Shown: positions 45,401 to 55,091, counted from the stretch's first letter. The stretch: DNA of 64,000 nt from Hyphomicrobiales bacterium (GCA_004144345.1 SEEL01000001.1:62001-126000); one strand, 5' to 3'. Translations and numbers: made by a program. Notes: generated by a model not told the origin, from the sequence alone.

Positions 45401-46615
45401 ATGACATCCCCTGCCCGCTCCGGCCTGCGCGTCACCCTGTTGCTCGCCGCGAACGCGTTCGCCATGGGCTGCATCTTCGCCTCGACCGTCAATTACGGCT
45501 CGATCGTCGCCATCGAGGCGCTGGGCCTGCCCAATGCCGCCTATTCGCTGATCCTGTCGGTATCGTCGCTGGTCGGTGCCGCGGCAGCGCTGGCGCTGGG
45601 TTATCTCTCGGACCGGATGCCCGACCGGCGCCTGCTCGTGATCGGCTGCGCCTTGACCGGGGCCGTGGGACTTGGGCTGATCCTGCTGTTCCGGACGCAA
45701 TTGGCCTTCATTGCCGCCATGTGCGTCCTCCTGCCCTTCGGCATGGCGGTGTTCTCGCAGTCCTTCGCCTATGCGCGGGCCTACTACAATCGCGAGGCGC
45801 CAGCCCGCGCCGAGTTCATGAACTCGGTGATGCGGACCATCTTCGCCGTCGCCTGGACCGTCTTGCCGCCCATCGTCGGGTGGGTTGCGGTCAGCAATGG
45901 CGTGTTCAGCGTCTATGGTATCGCCATCGCCGCCTACCTCGCCAGCGCGGCGATCTTCACGCTGATCCTGATGACGCCCGAGGGCCGGGTCGCCGGCGCG
46001 CCGAAGGCCGCCGATGGTCGGAGTACTGCGCCGGCTGCGGCGATCGATCCCGCCATCATGGTCGGCATTGGCGGGCTGTTCCTCATCATGATGGCGACGC
46101 AGATCACCATGGTCTCGACGCCGCTGCTCGTCACCATCACGCTCGGCGGCAGCTATGCCGATCTCGGCCTCTATGCCGGGCTCGCCGCGGGCGTCGAGCT
46201 GCCCTTCATGCTGCTCTGGGGCTATCTGCTCCGCTGGGTGCCCAAATATGCGATCATCGCCGCGGCGGCGCTGCTCTACGGCCTCTATCTCTATTTCCTG
46301 AGCCGCGCCGGTTCGGTGACCGAGATCCTGTGGCTGCAATTGCTCAACGGGCCGGCGACGGCGGCGCTGGTCAGCATACCCATCAGCTACATGCAGGACG
46401 CCATCCGCAACCGCGTCGGCCTCTCGACCTCGCTGCTCGACGTGACCCGCGTGGCGGCGGTGATCGCCTCGGCAGGCCTCTTCGGCCTGCTCACCTCGGC
46501 CAGCCCCGACTATCCGCTGATGTTCGTGGTGGCGGCCGGGCTGGCCGCCGGCGGCGCGGTGATCCTGGTCGCGGCGCACCTGTTCGTCGGCGCGCGGCCC
46601 GCTACAGCTCGCTGA
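45401..46615 (+). CDS. MFS transporter, SetA-like
   Basis: A 404-residue, roughly twelve-helix major facilitator. ALGYLSDRMPDRRLLV is the loop 2-3 motif, and RAEFMNSVMRTIFAVAWTVLPPIVGW resembles the SetA/sugar-efflux group. It is an inner-membrane exporter, substrate unknown. The 3' end overlaps the convergent tautomerase gene by 14 bases. Confidence 0.85.
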   Translation: MTSPARSGLRVTLLLAANAFAMGCIFASTVNYGSIVAIEALGLPNAAYSLILSVSSLVGAAAALALGYLSDRMPDRRLLVIGCALTGAVGLGLILLFRTQLAFIAAMCVLLPFGMAVFSQSFAYARAYYNREAPARAEFMNSVMRTIFAVAWTVLPPIVGWVAVSNGVFSVYGIAIAAYLASAAIFTLILMTPEGRVAGAPKAADGRSTAPAAAIDPAIMVGIGGLFLIMMATQITMVSTPLLVTITLGGSYADLGLYAGLAAGVELPFMLLWGYLLRWVPKYAIIAAAALLYGLYLYFLSRAGSVTEILWLQLLNGPATAALVSIPISYMQDAIRNRVGLSTSLLDVTRVAAVIASAGLFGLLTSASPDYPLMFVVAAGLAAGGAVILVAAHLFVGARPATAR

Positions 46616-46787
46616 AGGGCACGCCGCCGCGGGACTTGTTGTCCTTGGACGATTCGACGATCTGGACGACCACGCGCTCCGCAGCGACGCCGAAATTCTT
46701 CACCACGGCGTCGGTGATGTCCTTCATAAGCGCCTTCTTGGACTCCGGCGTCCGGCCCTCGGCGATGTGGACGAGGATTTCGGGCAT
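46602..46787 (-). CDS. 4-oxalocrotonate tautomerase-like protein
   Basis: A 61-residue tautomerase with the catalytic proline at position 2 of the precursor (MPEILVHIAEGRTPESKK) and R39-type arginine region near VAAERVVVQI. It is the right length for the 4-OT family. It overlaps the preceding tautomerase gene by one base and follows it on the same strand, so the two may form a heteromer. Confidence 0.85.
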   Translation of the reverse strand: MPEILVHIAEGRTPESKKALMKDITDAVVKNFGVAAERVVVQIVESSKDNKSRGGVPFSEL

Positions 46788-47050
46788 CAGGCTTGGCGCG
46801 TCGCGGCCTTCTTTGCCGGCGCCTTCTTCGCGGTCGCCTTAGTGGCAGCGGCCTTGGCGGCGCGCAGCTTGGTCACCGTCGTGCTGCGGTGGCCCCAATT
46901 GTCGGTCGGGACTTCGTCGATGACGACGAAAGTGGTCGCCGGGTCCTTGCCCAGTTCCTCGACCAGCACCTGGGTAATGCGCTGGATGACGCGCTCTTTC
47001 TGTGCCGCCGTGTTGTTATCGGCGGTAATGCGGACGTTGACATACGGCAT
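46787..47050 (-). CDS. 4-oxalocrotonate tautomerase-like protein with alanine/lysine tail
   Basis: An 87-residue protein. Residues 1-62 are a tautomerase domain with Pro2 (MPYVNVRITADNNTAAQKE). The C-terminal tail of about 25 residues is a repeat-like alanine/lysine stretch (KAAATKATAKKAPAKK) resembling histone H1 tails. The tail is outside the normal family length. The downstream gene is coupled by a one-base overlap. Confidence 0.8.
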   Translation of the reverse strand: MPYVNVRITADNNTAAQKERVIQRITQVLVEELGKDPATTFVVIDEVPTDNWGHRSTTVTKLRAAKAAATKATAKKAPAKKAATRQA

Positions 47051-47070
47051 TTGGGTTCCCCTCCCCCTCA

Positions 47071-47101
47071 AATGAAAAGGGCCGGCATCGCTGCCGGCCC
47101 T
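47071..47101 (-). terminator. Intrinsic terminator of ndk
   Basis: AGGGCCGGCA (47078-47087) pairs perfectly with TGCCGGCCCT (47092-47101) around a 4-base loop. On the minus strand it is followed by TTTTCATTT, immediately after the ndk stop codon. Confidence 0.85.
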
Positions 47102-47107
47102 CAAATC

Positions 47108-47530
47108 TTAGCCGACGATCTCGGCGTCGGTGAAGAAGAACTTGATCTCCTGCGCCGCGGTCTCCGGCGCGTCGGAACCGTGCACCGAGTTCTCGCCCAC
47201 GGACAGGGCGAAATCCTTGCGGATGGTGCCCGGCGCGGCATTGGCCGGGTTGGTGGCGCCCATCACTTCACGGTACTTGAGGATCGCGTTCTCGCCTTCG
47301 AGAACCTGCACGACCACCGGAGCGGCGCTCATCTGCTCGACCAGCTCGCCATAGAACGGGCGTTCCTTGTGGACGGCGTAGAAACCGCCGGCCTGGTCCT
47401 TGGTCATGTGGATGCGCTTGGAAGCGACGACGCGGAGGCCAGCCTCCTCGATCTTGGCAATGATCTTGCCGGTGAGGTTGCGACGGGTCGCATCGGGCTT
47501 GATGATCGAGAAGGTGCGCTCGAGAGCCAT
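47108..47530 (-). CDS. ndk: Nucleoside diphosphate kinase
   Basis: A 140-residue enzyme that makes NTPs from NDPs by a phosphohistidine intermediate. K11 ([15 protein letters not shown]) contacts phosphate and the active histidine is H117 in [12 protein letters not shown]. The ATG at 47530 gives the standard length; the longer open frame upstream has no similarity. Confidence 0.97.
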   Translation of the reverse strand: MALERTFSIIKPDATRRNLTGKIIAKIEEAGLRVVASKRIHMTKDQAGGFYAVHKERPFYGELVEQMSAAPVVVQVLEGENAILKYREVMGATNPANAAPGTIRKDFALSVGENSVHGSDAPETAAQEIKFFFTDAEIVG

Positions 47531-47643
47531 GTGAAATGTCCTGAAAGGTGCGGAAAAGGTCGCGCCTTTTATCCGCGACGGGTGACGGTGGCAAGTCCGG
47601 TCCGGTTGCCAAGACTCCCGCAAATCCTTATGTGACCGCCCTT

Positions 47644-49527
47644 ATGCTTAGTGTTTCCAGCCTCACATACCGCATTCAGGGCCGCCCGCTGTTCGAGGGG
47701 GCGTCAATCGTGCTGCCAGACGGGGCGAAAGCCGGGTTTGTCGGCAAGAATGGCAGCGGCAAGACCACGCTGTTCAAGCTGATCCTTGGGCAGATTGCCG
47801 TCGATTCCGGTTCGATCGAGGTCAACCGGCGCGCCCGGATCGGCGCCGTGGCCCAGGAAGCGCCGGCCACCTCGCTGTCGGTGCTGGAAACGGTGATGGC
47901 CGCCGATACCGAGCGTGCCGCCCTCCTGGCCGAGGCGGAAACGGCGCATGACGCCCACCGCATCGCCGACATCCACATGCGTCTCGCCGATATCGACGCG
48001 CACACCGCCGAAGCGCGCGCCGCGACCATTTTGAAGGGCCTCGGCTTCGAGCAGGACCGGCAACTCGGCCCGACGTCGGAGCTGTCGGGCGGCTGGCGCA
48101 TGCGCGTGGCGCTCGCCGGCGTGCTGTTCAGCCAGCCCGATCTGCTGCTGCTCGACGAGCCGACCAACTATCTCGATCTCGAAGGCACGCTGTGGCTCGA
48201 GAAATATCTCGCGACCTATCCCTACACCGTGTTCATGATCAGCCACGACCGTGACCTGCTGAACAAGGCGGTGACGTCGATCGTCCATCTCGAGCACGGC
48301 AAGCTCACCTACTACAAGGGTGGCTACGACACGTTCGAAGAAACGCGCCGCATGCAGATGGAGCTCAACAACAAGAGTCGTGAGCGCACGCTGGAGCAGA
48401 TCGCGCATCTGCAGAGCTTCGTCGACCGCTTCAAGGCCAAGGCCACCAAGGCCAAGCAGGCGCAGGCCCGCGTCAAGATGATCCAGAAGCTGAAGCCGCC
48501 GGCCGCGATGTTCGACGAATATGCGGCGCCGTTCCAGTTCCAGAATCCGAAGAAGATCCCGGCCGCGCCGATGATGACCTTCGACAATGTGTCGGTGGGC
48601 TATGGCGACAAGGTGATCCTGCGCCACATCAACAACCGCATCGACCCCGACGACCGCATCGCGCTCGTCGGCGTCAATGGAAATGGCAAGTCGACCTTCG
48701 CCAAGCTCCTCGCTGGCGGCCTCAAGCCGATGGGCGGCGAGATGCGGCGCTCGAAGGGGCTCGATATCGCCTATTTCGCGCAGCACCAGATGGACAGCCT
48801 GAAGCCCGAGCAGACGCCGCTCGAGCATGTCATCGACATGATGCCGTATGACAGCGAGGCCAAGCGCCGCAGCCGCATCGCGCAGATGGGCCTCACCACC
48901 TCGCGCATGGACACGCCGGTCAAGAATCTGAGCGGCGGCGAGCGCGCACGCCTGTTGCTCGGCCTCATCACCTTCGGCGGCCCCGGCATGCTGATCCTCG
49001 ACGAGCCGACCAACCATCTCGATATCGACAGCCGCGACGCATTGGTCGAAGCGCTGAACGATTACACCGGCGCCGTGCTGATCATCTCGCATGACCGGCA
49101 TCTGATCGAGGCGACCGTCGACAAGCTCTGGATCGCGCAGAACGGCACGATCGAGGAATTCGACGAAGATCTCGACAGCTACCAGCGCATGCTGACCTCG
49201 GGGAAAGACAAGCAGAAGGTCGCCCCCGCGCTCCAGCCGGCCGCGATCGTCGACAAGAAGGCGGCCCGGCAGGACAGCGCCGCGCGCCGCGCCGAAGTCG
49301 CGCCCCTGCGCAAATCCATCAAGGAGACCGAGCAGAAGCTCGCCCGCCTCAAGGTCGAGCTCGAAAAGGTCGATGCCCTCCTCGCCGACCCCAAGCTCTA
49401 TGACGGCGCCCCCGCCCGCATCGCCCTCCTCGGCAAGGACAAGGCCCGCTTCACCGCCGACCTCGCCGCCGCCGAAGAACGCTGGCTGACGCTCAGCGGC
49501 GAGTTGGAAGAAGCGGAGCGGGCATGA
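47644..49527 (+). CDS. ABC-F family ATPase (ribosome-associated, Uup/YheS-like)
   Basis: A 627-residue cytoplasmic protein with two ABC domains and no membrane part. Walker A motifs are GKNGSGKTT near residue 36 and GVNGNGKST in the second domain; signatures are LSGGWRMRV and LSGGERARL. The long linker (near residues 230-300) and a basic, acidic coiled-coil C-terminus (about 540-627) are ABC-F features. Family members act on ribosomes in translation. The start could also be a GTG four codons earlier. It overlaps the GT39 gene by four bases. Confidence 0.92.
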   Translation: MLSVSSLTYRIQGRPLFEGASIVLPDGAKAGFVGKNGSGKTTLFKLILGQIAVDSGSIEVNRRARIGAVAQEAPATSLSVLETVMAADTERAALLAEAETAHDAHRIADIHMRLADIDAHTAEARAATILKGLGFEQDRQLGPTSELSGGWRMRVALAGVLFSQPDLLLLDEPTNYLDLEGTLWLEKYLATYPYTVFMISHDRDLLNKAVTSIVHLEHGKLTYYKGGYDTFEETRRMQMELNNKSRERTLEQIAHLQSFVDRFKAKATKAKQAQARVKMIQKLKPPAAMFDEYAAPFQFQNPKKIPAAPMMTFDNVSVGYGDKVILRHINNRIDPDDRIALVGVNGNGKSTFAKLLAGGLKPMGGEMRRSKGLDIAYFAQHQMDSLKPEQTPLEHVIDMMPYDSEAKRRSRIAQMGLTTSRMDTPVKNLSGGERARLLLGLITFGGPGMLILDEPTNHLDIDSRDALVEALNDYTGAVLIISHDRHLIEATVDKLWIAQNGTIEEFDEDLDSYQRMLTSGKDKQKVAPALQPAAIVDKKAARQDSAARRAEVAPLRKSIKETEQKLARLKVELEKVDALLADPKLYDGAPARIALLGKDKARFTADLAAAEERWLTLSGELEEAERA

Positions 49528-51008
49528 GCTGGGACCCGGCCCGCCGCGAACATGCGGCATGGATCTGGATCTACCGGCTCGTCGTTCTCTATTTCATCGG
49601 CCTGCGTCTATGGTTCGATTTCGCCGTCAACCCGATGGGCGACGAAGCCTACTACTGGATCTGGGGGCAGCATCCGCAATGGTCCTTTTTCGACCATCCG
49701 CCGCTGCATGCCTGGCTGCTGGGCATCGTCGCCTCTGTACTGGGCTGGTCGCCCTTCGCGTTGCGCATCCTGACGCTCTTCACGCTGGCCGGGTCGCTGG
49801 GCATTCTGTGGGGCTTCGCGCGACGTCTCGCCCCCGACAACACCGAGCAGTGGTTCTGGAAGTCGGCGGCAATCTTCATGACGATGCCGGTAGTCTTCAT
49901 CTTCACGACACCGGCCTTTCACGACCATTTGCTGGCGTTCCTGATGCTGGCGTCCTGCTTCTGCGCGCTGGAGTTTGCCTTACGGATGGAGGCGGACCGG
50001 CGGGTGGCCCTGCGCTGGTTCTATGCTGCCGCGGTTCTCGCTGGGCTCGCCACGCTCACCAAATATAACGGCATTCTCCTTGCCTTCGGGCTGGCGGCCT
50101 TCCTCGTCATACATCCGCGGCTCCGGCGCCTGTGGGCCACTCCGCACCCCTACCTCGCGGTGCTGGTTATCGCGGCGATCCAGCTGCCAGTGCTGATCTG
50201 GAACGTGCAGGAACAGTTCGCCACGCTGACCTTCCACTTCATCGAACGCCCGGACAGCAATTGGAGCCGCATCGACTGGCTCGGGCCGGTCAAATTCCTG
50301 CTGCTGATGGCGATCCCGCTTGGGCCGTTCTTCCTGATCGGCGCGGTCATCATGCTGTTCCGCCGCCCTGTCCCCGAAGCGCAACGCACCGCCCGCGTGC
50401 TGGCAATCAGCATTTTCGCGATCTCGACCTTGTGCCTCGCGACGGTCGCGCTCTACCGCGATATCTTTCTGCACTGGAATATCGCGGCCTTCATGGCGCT
50501 GGCGGCGATCGGCCCAATGGTCATTGGCCGCAAATGGCTGCTGCTCCCGCAGATCGCGCTTGCCCTCTACATGGGCAGCGTCGCGGGCTGGAACTATGCC
50601 GTCGTGCCGATGCGCTCGCCTATCTTCTACGATCCCGGCACCGCGGCGAACTATGGATGGCCCGAGGTCGGCGAGGCCGTCCGCGAGGCGACGGCCGCAC
50701 ATCCCGGTTCGATACTCGCCGCAACGCGCTACACCTACGCTGCACAGTTGGCGTTTGCCCTCCACGATCCCCAGGTAACGGCCTTCAACCCGCTGCCATC
50801 ACAATATGACTTCTGGTGGAATGCCGACGCCAATCGCGGCCGGGATGCCATAGTTGTGGCCGACAGGCTGTTCAACATAGACTTCACCGCAAGCCAGTTT
50901 GCCAAGGTCACCAAGCTCGATGAAGTGCAGGTGATGCGCGCGGACCGGCATGTCTGGACGTTCGATATCTACCTCGCCGAGGATTATGACCCTGCTCAAC
51001 CGGATTGA
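49524..51008 (+). CDS. Family 39 glycosyltransferase (ArnT/PMT-like)
   Basis: A 494-residue polytopic membrane protein. The first periplasmic loop has NPMGDEAYYWIWGQHPQWS with the DE acidic pair of GT39 enzymes, followed by about eleven more helices and a periplasmic C-terminal domain. Such enzymes move a lipid-linked sugar to lipid A, protein or polysaccharide. It is coupled to the ABC-F gene by ATGA and overlaps the LptG-type gene by 23 bases. Confidence 0.88.
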   Translation: MSWDPARREHAAWIWIYRLVVLYFIGLRLWFDFAVNPMGDEAYYWIWGQHPQWSFFDHPPLHAWLLGIVASVLGWSPFALRILTLFTLAGSLGILWGFARRLAPDNTEQWFWKSAAIFMTMPVVFIFTTPAFHDHLLAFLMLASCFCALEFALRMEADRRVALRWFYAAAVLAGLATLTKYNGILLAFGLAAFLVIHPRLRRLWATPHPYLAVLVIAAIQLPVLIWNVQEQFATLTFHFIERPDSNWSRIDWLGPVKFLLLMAIPLGPFFLIGAVIMLFRRPVPEAQRTARVLAISIFAISTLCLATVALYRDIFLHWNIAAFMALAAIGPMVIGRKWLLLPQIALALYMGSVAGWNYAVVPMRSPIFYDPGTAANYGWPEVGEAVREATAAHPGSILAATRYTYAAQLAFALHDPQVTAFNPLPSQYDFWWNADANRGRDAIVVADRLFNIDFTASQFAKVTKLDEVQVMRADRHVWTFDIYLAEDYDPAQPD

Positions 51009-52050
51009 CTCGATCGTCCTGCGCCGCGTGCTGGCGCGCGTCGGCACTGTGGTCGTAGTCTTTCTCGGGCTGATGATCCTGGTCGAGTCCCTCAACACCT
51101 CACGCTTCGCCACGCTCTCGGCCGTCGGCGGTCTGCCACTGGCGGTACTGGGCATGGTGGTACCGGCGATCCGCTGGTCCATCGGTTCGCTGCCAATCAC
51201 GGTGCTGATCGGCACCATGGCGGCGGTGCTCGATCTGCAGGGCCGGCAGGAGCTCACCATCCTCAAGGCGGTCGGCTACTCGCTGTGGCGGCTTATCCGC
51301 GTGCCGGTTGCCGTCCTGTTCGTGCTCACCGCCGGGGCCTCGCTGCTGGGCGAATCGTGGACGGTCAGCACAGACCGCTCGCTGTCCGGTGGCACCAGCC
51401 GCAGCACGCGCGACATCTGGCTCGAGCAGACGGGCAGCAGTGGCCCTTACATCCTCCACGCCGACCGGGCCCGCGCCACGGCACCCCCGCACCTCGAAGG
51501 CGTGCGCATCTTCGAGACCTCGGCCTCCCCCCGAGCGCAATACGTCGCCGCCACAGCCGTGCTGTCGCTGGGTCACTGGACGCTCAGCGACGGTGCGATC
51601 CACCGCCCGGACCGGGCGCCCGAACCCTTCTCAAGCCTGGACATATCGACGACGACCACGCTGGCAGACCTCGATCTTGCCGTGTCGAAGGCGCGCGATC
51701 TCACCGTGGCCGAGCTGCTATCCGCTGCGGTGGCCGACGTTACCAGCCCTGAACTGAGGGCCGTGTCCCTGACGAGCCTTTACCGCGCCTTCGCCCTGCC
51801 CGTGATGGTGGTGGGCGCCATGTTGGTCGCCTTCGCGCTGACGGCGCGCTATCGGCGCCGCGCCAATTATGGCGGGGCGATGATGCAGGGTCTGGTCGTG
51901 GGCTTCGTGCTCTTCACGCTCAACGAGATGGCGATCCGCGCCGGCAATGCGCAGGTCATCACGCCACTCGCCGCAACGGGTGGTCCGGCCGTCGTCGCTG
52001 TCCTGGTCGGGCTGACGGCGCTGCTGTTCCTTGAGGACGGCTACGTCTAG
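50986..52050 (+). CDS. LptF/LptG-family permease, LptG-like
   Basis: A 354-residue LPS-transport permease. Three N-terminal helices (first near residues 17-35), a jellyroll-type periplasmic region around 115-265 and three C-terminal helices give the LptF/LptG layout. Its C-terminal 65 residues align with the short protein encoded at 56156-56389 (shared YGGA, GF, EDG positions). With LptF it would extract LPS from the inner membrane. The ATG at 50986 gives family length. Its last four bases overlap the convergent hydrolase gene. Confidence 0.85.
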   Translation: MTLLNRIDSIVLRRVLARVGTVVVVFLGLMILVESLNTSRFATLSAVGGLPLAVLGMVVPAIRWSIGSLPITVLIGTMAAVLDLQGRQELTILKAVGYSLWRLIRVPVAVLFVLTAGASLLGESWTVSTDRSLSGGTSRSTRDIWLEQTGSSGPYILHADRARATAPPHLEGVRIFETSASPRAQYVAATAVLSLGHWTLSDGAIHRPDRAPEPFSSLDISTTTTLADLDLAVSKARDLTVAELLSAAVADVTSPELRAVSLTSLYRAFALPVMVVGAMLVAFALTARYRRRANYGGAMMQGLVVGFVLFTLNEMAIRAGNAQVITPLAATGGPAVVAVLVGLTALLFLEDGYV

Positions 52051-52970
52051 AACTGCGACGTAAACCCCGCCCTGAGCGCGCCGCTTGCCACCAGCGCATC
52101 GACGGCCTCGAGATCGTGCCCGGGCACGATTGCCAAATCCGGCTCCGCTTCGTGCAGGGCCTTCAGCCAGGCGAGTTCGGCGAACACCGCGTCGCGGTCC
52201 TCGTTGAGGATGAACTGCGACACCAGTCGCGGGCGGCCCTTGCCCGTCTCGATATTGCGCTCGGTCCAGCCGATGTCGCCGATGAACAGCAATTCGCGGC
52301 CGTCCTCGCGCTTCACATAAACCAGCTGGCTGCCCGGGGTGTGGCCGGGCGCCCGAACCAGCACGACGCCGGGCGCCAGCGCGATCATGTCGGCATAGTC
52401 GAGCGGCATGTAGTCGCTCAGCGCGGTTGGCAGCGCGAGGCCATAGCTCGGCAGACTGGCGACCTGTTCGCTGGTGAGGCGCAGCGCCTTCTGCAGGCGC
52501 GCCGGATCGTCATTGGCGACGATGCCGCCAATATGGTCGGCATGCTCATGGGTGACCACGATCTGCGTCGCGTCGGCCATCGCCTGGTCCATACGGGCAT
52601 AGGCCGCCGCGTCGATATCGGCATCGATGCCGGTCACGAGATCCGCCGGAAACGCCGTATCAACGACGATCGTGTCGGTGGGCAGCACGATCTGGTACGA
52701 GAACACGCCCAAGGGCTTCCCCTCCCAGCCATCGCCCCCCACGGCCGCCACGGCCGGAAAACTGAAGCGGGCAATTGTCTCGACTTCGATGGCGCTCGCC
52801 TTGCCGCCCGGCAATTCCTCCGCCTTGGCGCGCACGGCTTCAAGGTCGAGACGATAGGCTTGCAGCGTCCCCGGCGGGTTGCCGTCGCCGATCAGCCAGT
52901 AATAGGCACCGCCGCCCGTCACCAGCAGCAGAACGAGAATGATCAGCGTGATCCGCAACCAACGCGGCAT
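52047..52970 (-). CDS. Metallo-beta-lactamase-fold hydrolase, membrane-anchored
   Basis: A 307-residue protein. An N-terminal helix (WLRITLIILVLLLVTGGGAY) anchors it in the inner membrane with the enzyme outside. The metal motif is THEHADHIGG near residues 140-149, with LVRAPGHTPGSQLVYV and FIGDIGW as the other ligand segments. The fold covers lactonases, glyoxalase II and others; the substrate is not evident. Confidence 0.87.
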   Translation of the reverse strand: MPRWLRITLIILVLLLVTGGGAYYWLIGDGNPPGTLQAYRLDLEAVRAKAEELPGGKASAIEVETIARFSFPAVAAVGGDGWEGKPLGVFSYQIVLPTDTIVVDTAFPADLVTGIDADIDAAAYARMDQAMADATQIVVTHEHADHIGGIVANDDPARLQKALRLTSEQVASLPSYGLALPTALSDYMPLDYADMIALAPGVVLVRAPGHTPGSQLVYVKREDGRELLFIGDIGWTERNIETGKGRPRLVSQFILNEDRDAVFAELAWLKALHEAEPDLAIVPGHDLEAVDALVASGALRAGFTSQF

Positions 52971-53003
52971 TGAGTGTCTCCAGTCAGTTCAGTGGCGCCG
53001 GCG

Positions 53004-53450
53004 TCAGGCCATCTTGGCCCAGCGGCCGCCTTCGTCCTGCTGCCAATAGGTCAGCGTGTTGCCGTCCTTGAGCGTGCGCCACGCGGCGCGCGCTTCGGTC
53101 ACCGCGTCGGGGTCATGCCCCGAGAACATGAACACGATACGCTCATAGCCCTCGCCCGATTGCGGCACGGCTCGATCGACATAGAAGCGCACATTGGCGC
53201 CGTTGGCGTTGCCCTCATTGGCGACGATGATCACCGGCTGCTCCGGATCGTGCTCGCTGCCGGCCATGCCGTGCGGCAGGAAGCTGTCGTCGCGAAAGGT
53301 CCAGAGCATCGCGTCGATCGCCGCCGCGCGCTCGATGCTCGAGGTCTCGACCACCGCCCGCCAGCCGCGCTCCAGCGTCTTTTCGAGCAACACCGGCAGC
53401 ACCCGCTCAAGCGGCTGCACTTCCAGATGGTAGAAGAGGATGTCGGTCAT
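53004..53450 (-). CDS. holC: DNA polymerase III chi subunit
   Basis: A 148-residue HolC protein: MTDILFYHLEVQPLERVLPV opens the fold, with GWRAVVETSS and a WRTLKDGNTLTYWQQDEGGRW end that is diagnostic. Chi links the clamp-loader complex to single-strand binding protein. ATGA overlap with pepA is the common proteobacterial arrangement. Confidence 0.94.
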   Translation of the reverse strand: MTDILFYHLEVQPLERVLPVLLEKTLERGWRAVVETSSIERAAAIDAMLWTFRDDSFLPHGMAGSEHDPEQPVIIVANEGNANGANVRFYVDRAVPQSGEGYERIVFMFSGHDPDAVTEARAAWRTLKDGNTLTYWQQDEGGRWAKMA

Positions 53451-54949
53451 TGCTCTTCGTAGCCGTCGCGGAGGAAGCGGTCGAGCAGCGCTACGCCGAA
53501 TCCCGGTCCCCACGACACATTGGTCTCGCTGTGCGGCGAACCCAGCGCCACGCCAGCAATGTCGAGATGCGCCCATGCCGTGCCATTGGCGATGAAGCGC
53601 GCGAGGAACTGCGCGGCGGTGATCGACCCCGCCGGCCGGCCGCCGGAGTTCTTGATGTCGGCAAAGCGGCTCTCGATGATCTTGTCATAGGCCGGCGCGA
53701 GCGGCATGCGCCACAGCTTCTCCCCGGTCGCAAGACCCGCCGCGAGCAACTGGCCCGACAATTCGTCGCTGTTGGAAAAGAGGCCCGCATGATCATTGCC
53801 CAGCGCCACCACGATGGCGCCGGTGAGCGTTGCAAGGTCGATGATGGCGCGCGGCTTGTAGCGCTGCTGCGCGAACCACAGCGCATCGGCCAAAACCAGC
53901 CGCCCCTCGGCGTCGGTGTTCACCACTTCGATGGTCGTGCCCGACATGGCGGTGAGGATATCGCCCGGCCGCATCGCGGTGCCGCTGGGCATGTTCTCGA
54001 CCAGCCCGACGATCCCCACGACGTTGACCTTGGCCCGGCGCGACGCCAGCGCCTGCATCGTGCCGACCACGGCGGCCGCGCCGCCCATGTCGCCCTTCAT
54101 GTCCTCCATGCCCAGCCCGGGCTTGATCGAGATGCCGCCGGAGTCGAACACCACGCCCTTGCCCACCAGCGCCACCGGCGCCGTGTCCGCTGCGCCGCCG
54201 TTCCAGCGCATGACGATGAGCCGCGGCGGGCGCGCCGAACCCTGCGCCACCGCCAGCAGCGCATTCATACCGAGCGCCCGCATTTCGGGCTCGCCCAGCA
54301 CCTCGATCTCGACGCCCAGCGCGGCGAGCTTCTGTGCTTCGGCGGTGAACTCCTCGGTGCCCAGCACATTGGCCGGCTCGTTGACGAGGTTGCGTGCCAA
54401 CAGCGTCCCCTCGGCCACCGCCATCCGCATGGCGATGGCCGCGTCGGTGAGCGCCTGTTCATTGACGTGCAGCGTGAGGGTGAGCGTCGCGGGCGACTCG
54501 TCGTCCTTGCGGCGGGTCTTGTATCGGTCGAATTTGTAGTGCCGCAGCCGGATGCCGGCAGCCAGTTCCGCCACCGCCGCGGGCATCGCCTCGTGCCCAT
54601 CGAGCAGCACCGATACGCTGCTCACCTCGGCCGGCAGCTTCGCCATCAGCGACCCGCCCCGGTCCGACCACGCCGTCGCACTCGCCGGCTTGTCGGGATC
54701 GAGCTTGCCCGCGCCGAGCACCAGCAAGCGCTTCGCGGCGAGTCCTGCCGGCGCGTGAAACAGCATCATCTGCCCGGGCTTGCCGGTGAAGCGCGCGGCA
54801 CCCGCCACCTGCTCGAAATCGAGCCCGGTGGCGGCCCACGCTTCGGCCGCGGCAGCGCGAGGCGCCATGCCCTCACCGGCATAGATGACAAGGACATCTG
54901 CCGGAATAAGCGGCAGGGCGGCGGTACGGATCACGAGAGTCTGGGACAT
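53447..54949 (-). CDS. pepA: Leucyl aminopeptidase (M17)
   Basis: A 500-residue dizinc aminopeptidase. The C-terminal catalytic domain has VGKGVVFDSGGISIKPG, GDMGGAAAV and the signature NTDAEGRLVLADAL. The regulatory N-terminal domain fills the first 160 residues. ATG at 54949 gives the usual start (MSQTLVIRTA). It diverges from lptF and is upstream of holC, with a four-base overlap. Confidence 0.96.
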   Translation of the reverse strand: MSQTLVIRTAALPLIPADVLVIYAGEGMAPRAAAAEAWAATGLDFEQVAGAARFTGKPGQMMLFHAPAGLAAKRLLVLGAGKLDPDKPASATAWSDRGGSLMAKLPAEVSSVSVLLDGHEAMPAAVAELAAGIRLRHYKFDRYKTRRKDDESPATLTLTLHVNEQALTDAAIAMRMAVAEGTLLARNLVNEPANVLGTEEFTAEAQKLAALGVEIEVLGEPEMRALGMNALLAVAQGSARPPRLIVMRWNGGAADTAPVALVGKGVVFDSGGISIKPGLGMEDMKGDMGGAAAVVGTMQALASRRAKVNVVGIVGLVENMPSGTAMRPGDILTAMSGTTIEVVNTDAEGRLVLADALWFAQQRYKPRAIIDLATLTGAIVVALGNDHAGLFSNSDELSGQLLAAGLATGEKLWRMPLAPAYDKIIESRFADIKNSGGRPAGSITAAQFLARFIANGTAWAHLDIAGVALGSPHSETNVSWGPGFGVALLDRFLRDGYEEQ

Positions 54950-55091
54950 GCAGCGAAGCAACAGGTCTTGCCCTATCGCGTCAATAGCGGCGCCCTCGCC
55001 TTGCCTTCGCCGCCGAACCTCCCCAGACTCCGCCACGGGGGACGAACAACGGGGTTTTGGCGATATTCGGCCTTAAGTGCGGCGGCATAAT

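Noticed and set aside
47704-49560. 618-codon minus-strand frame over the ABC-F gene
   Set aside because: Antisense shadow of a protein with complete Walker and signature motifs.
53450-55090. 546-codon plus-strand frame over pepA
   Set aside because: Antisense shadow of pepA, whose signature motif is intact on the other strand.
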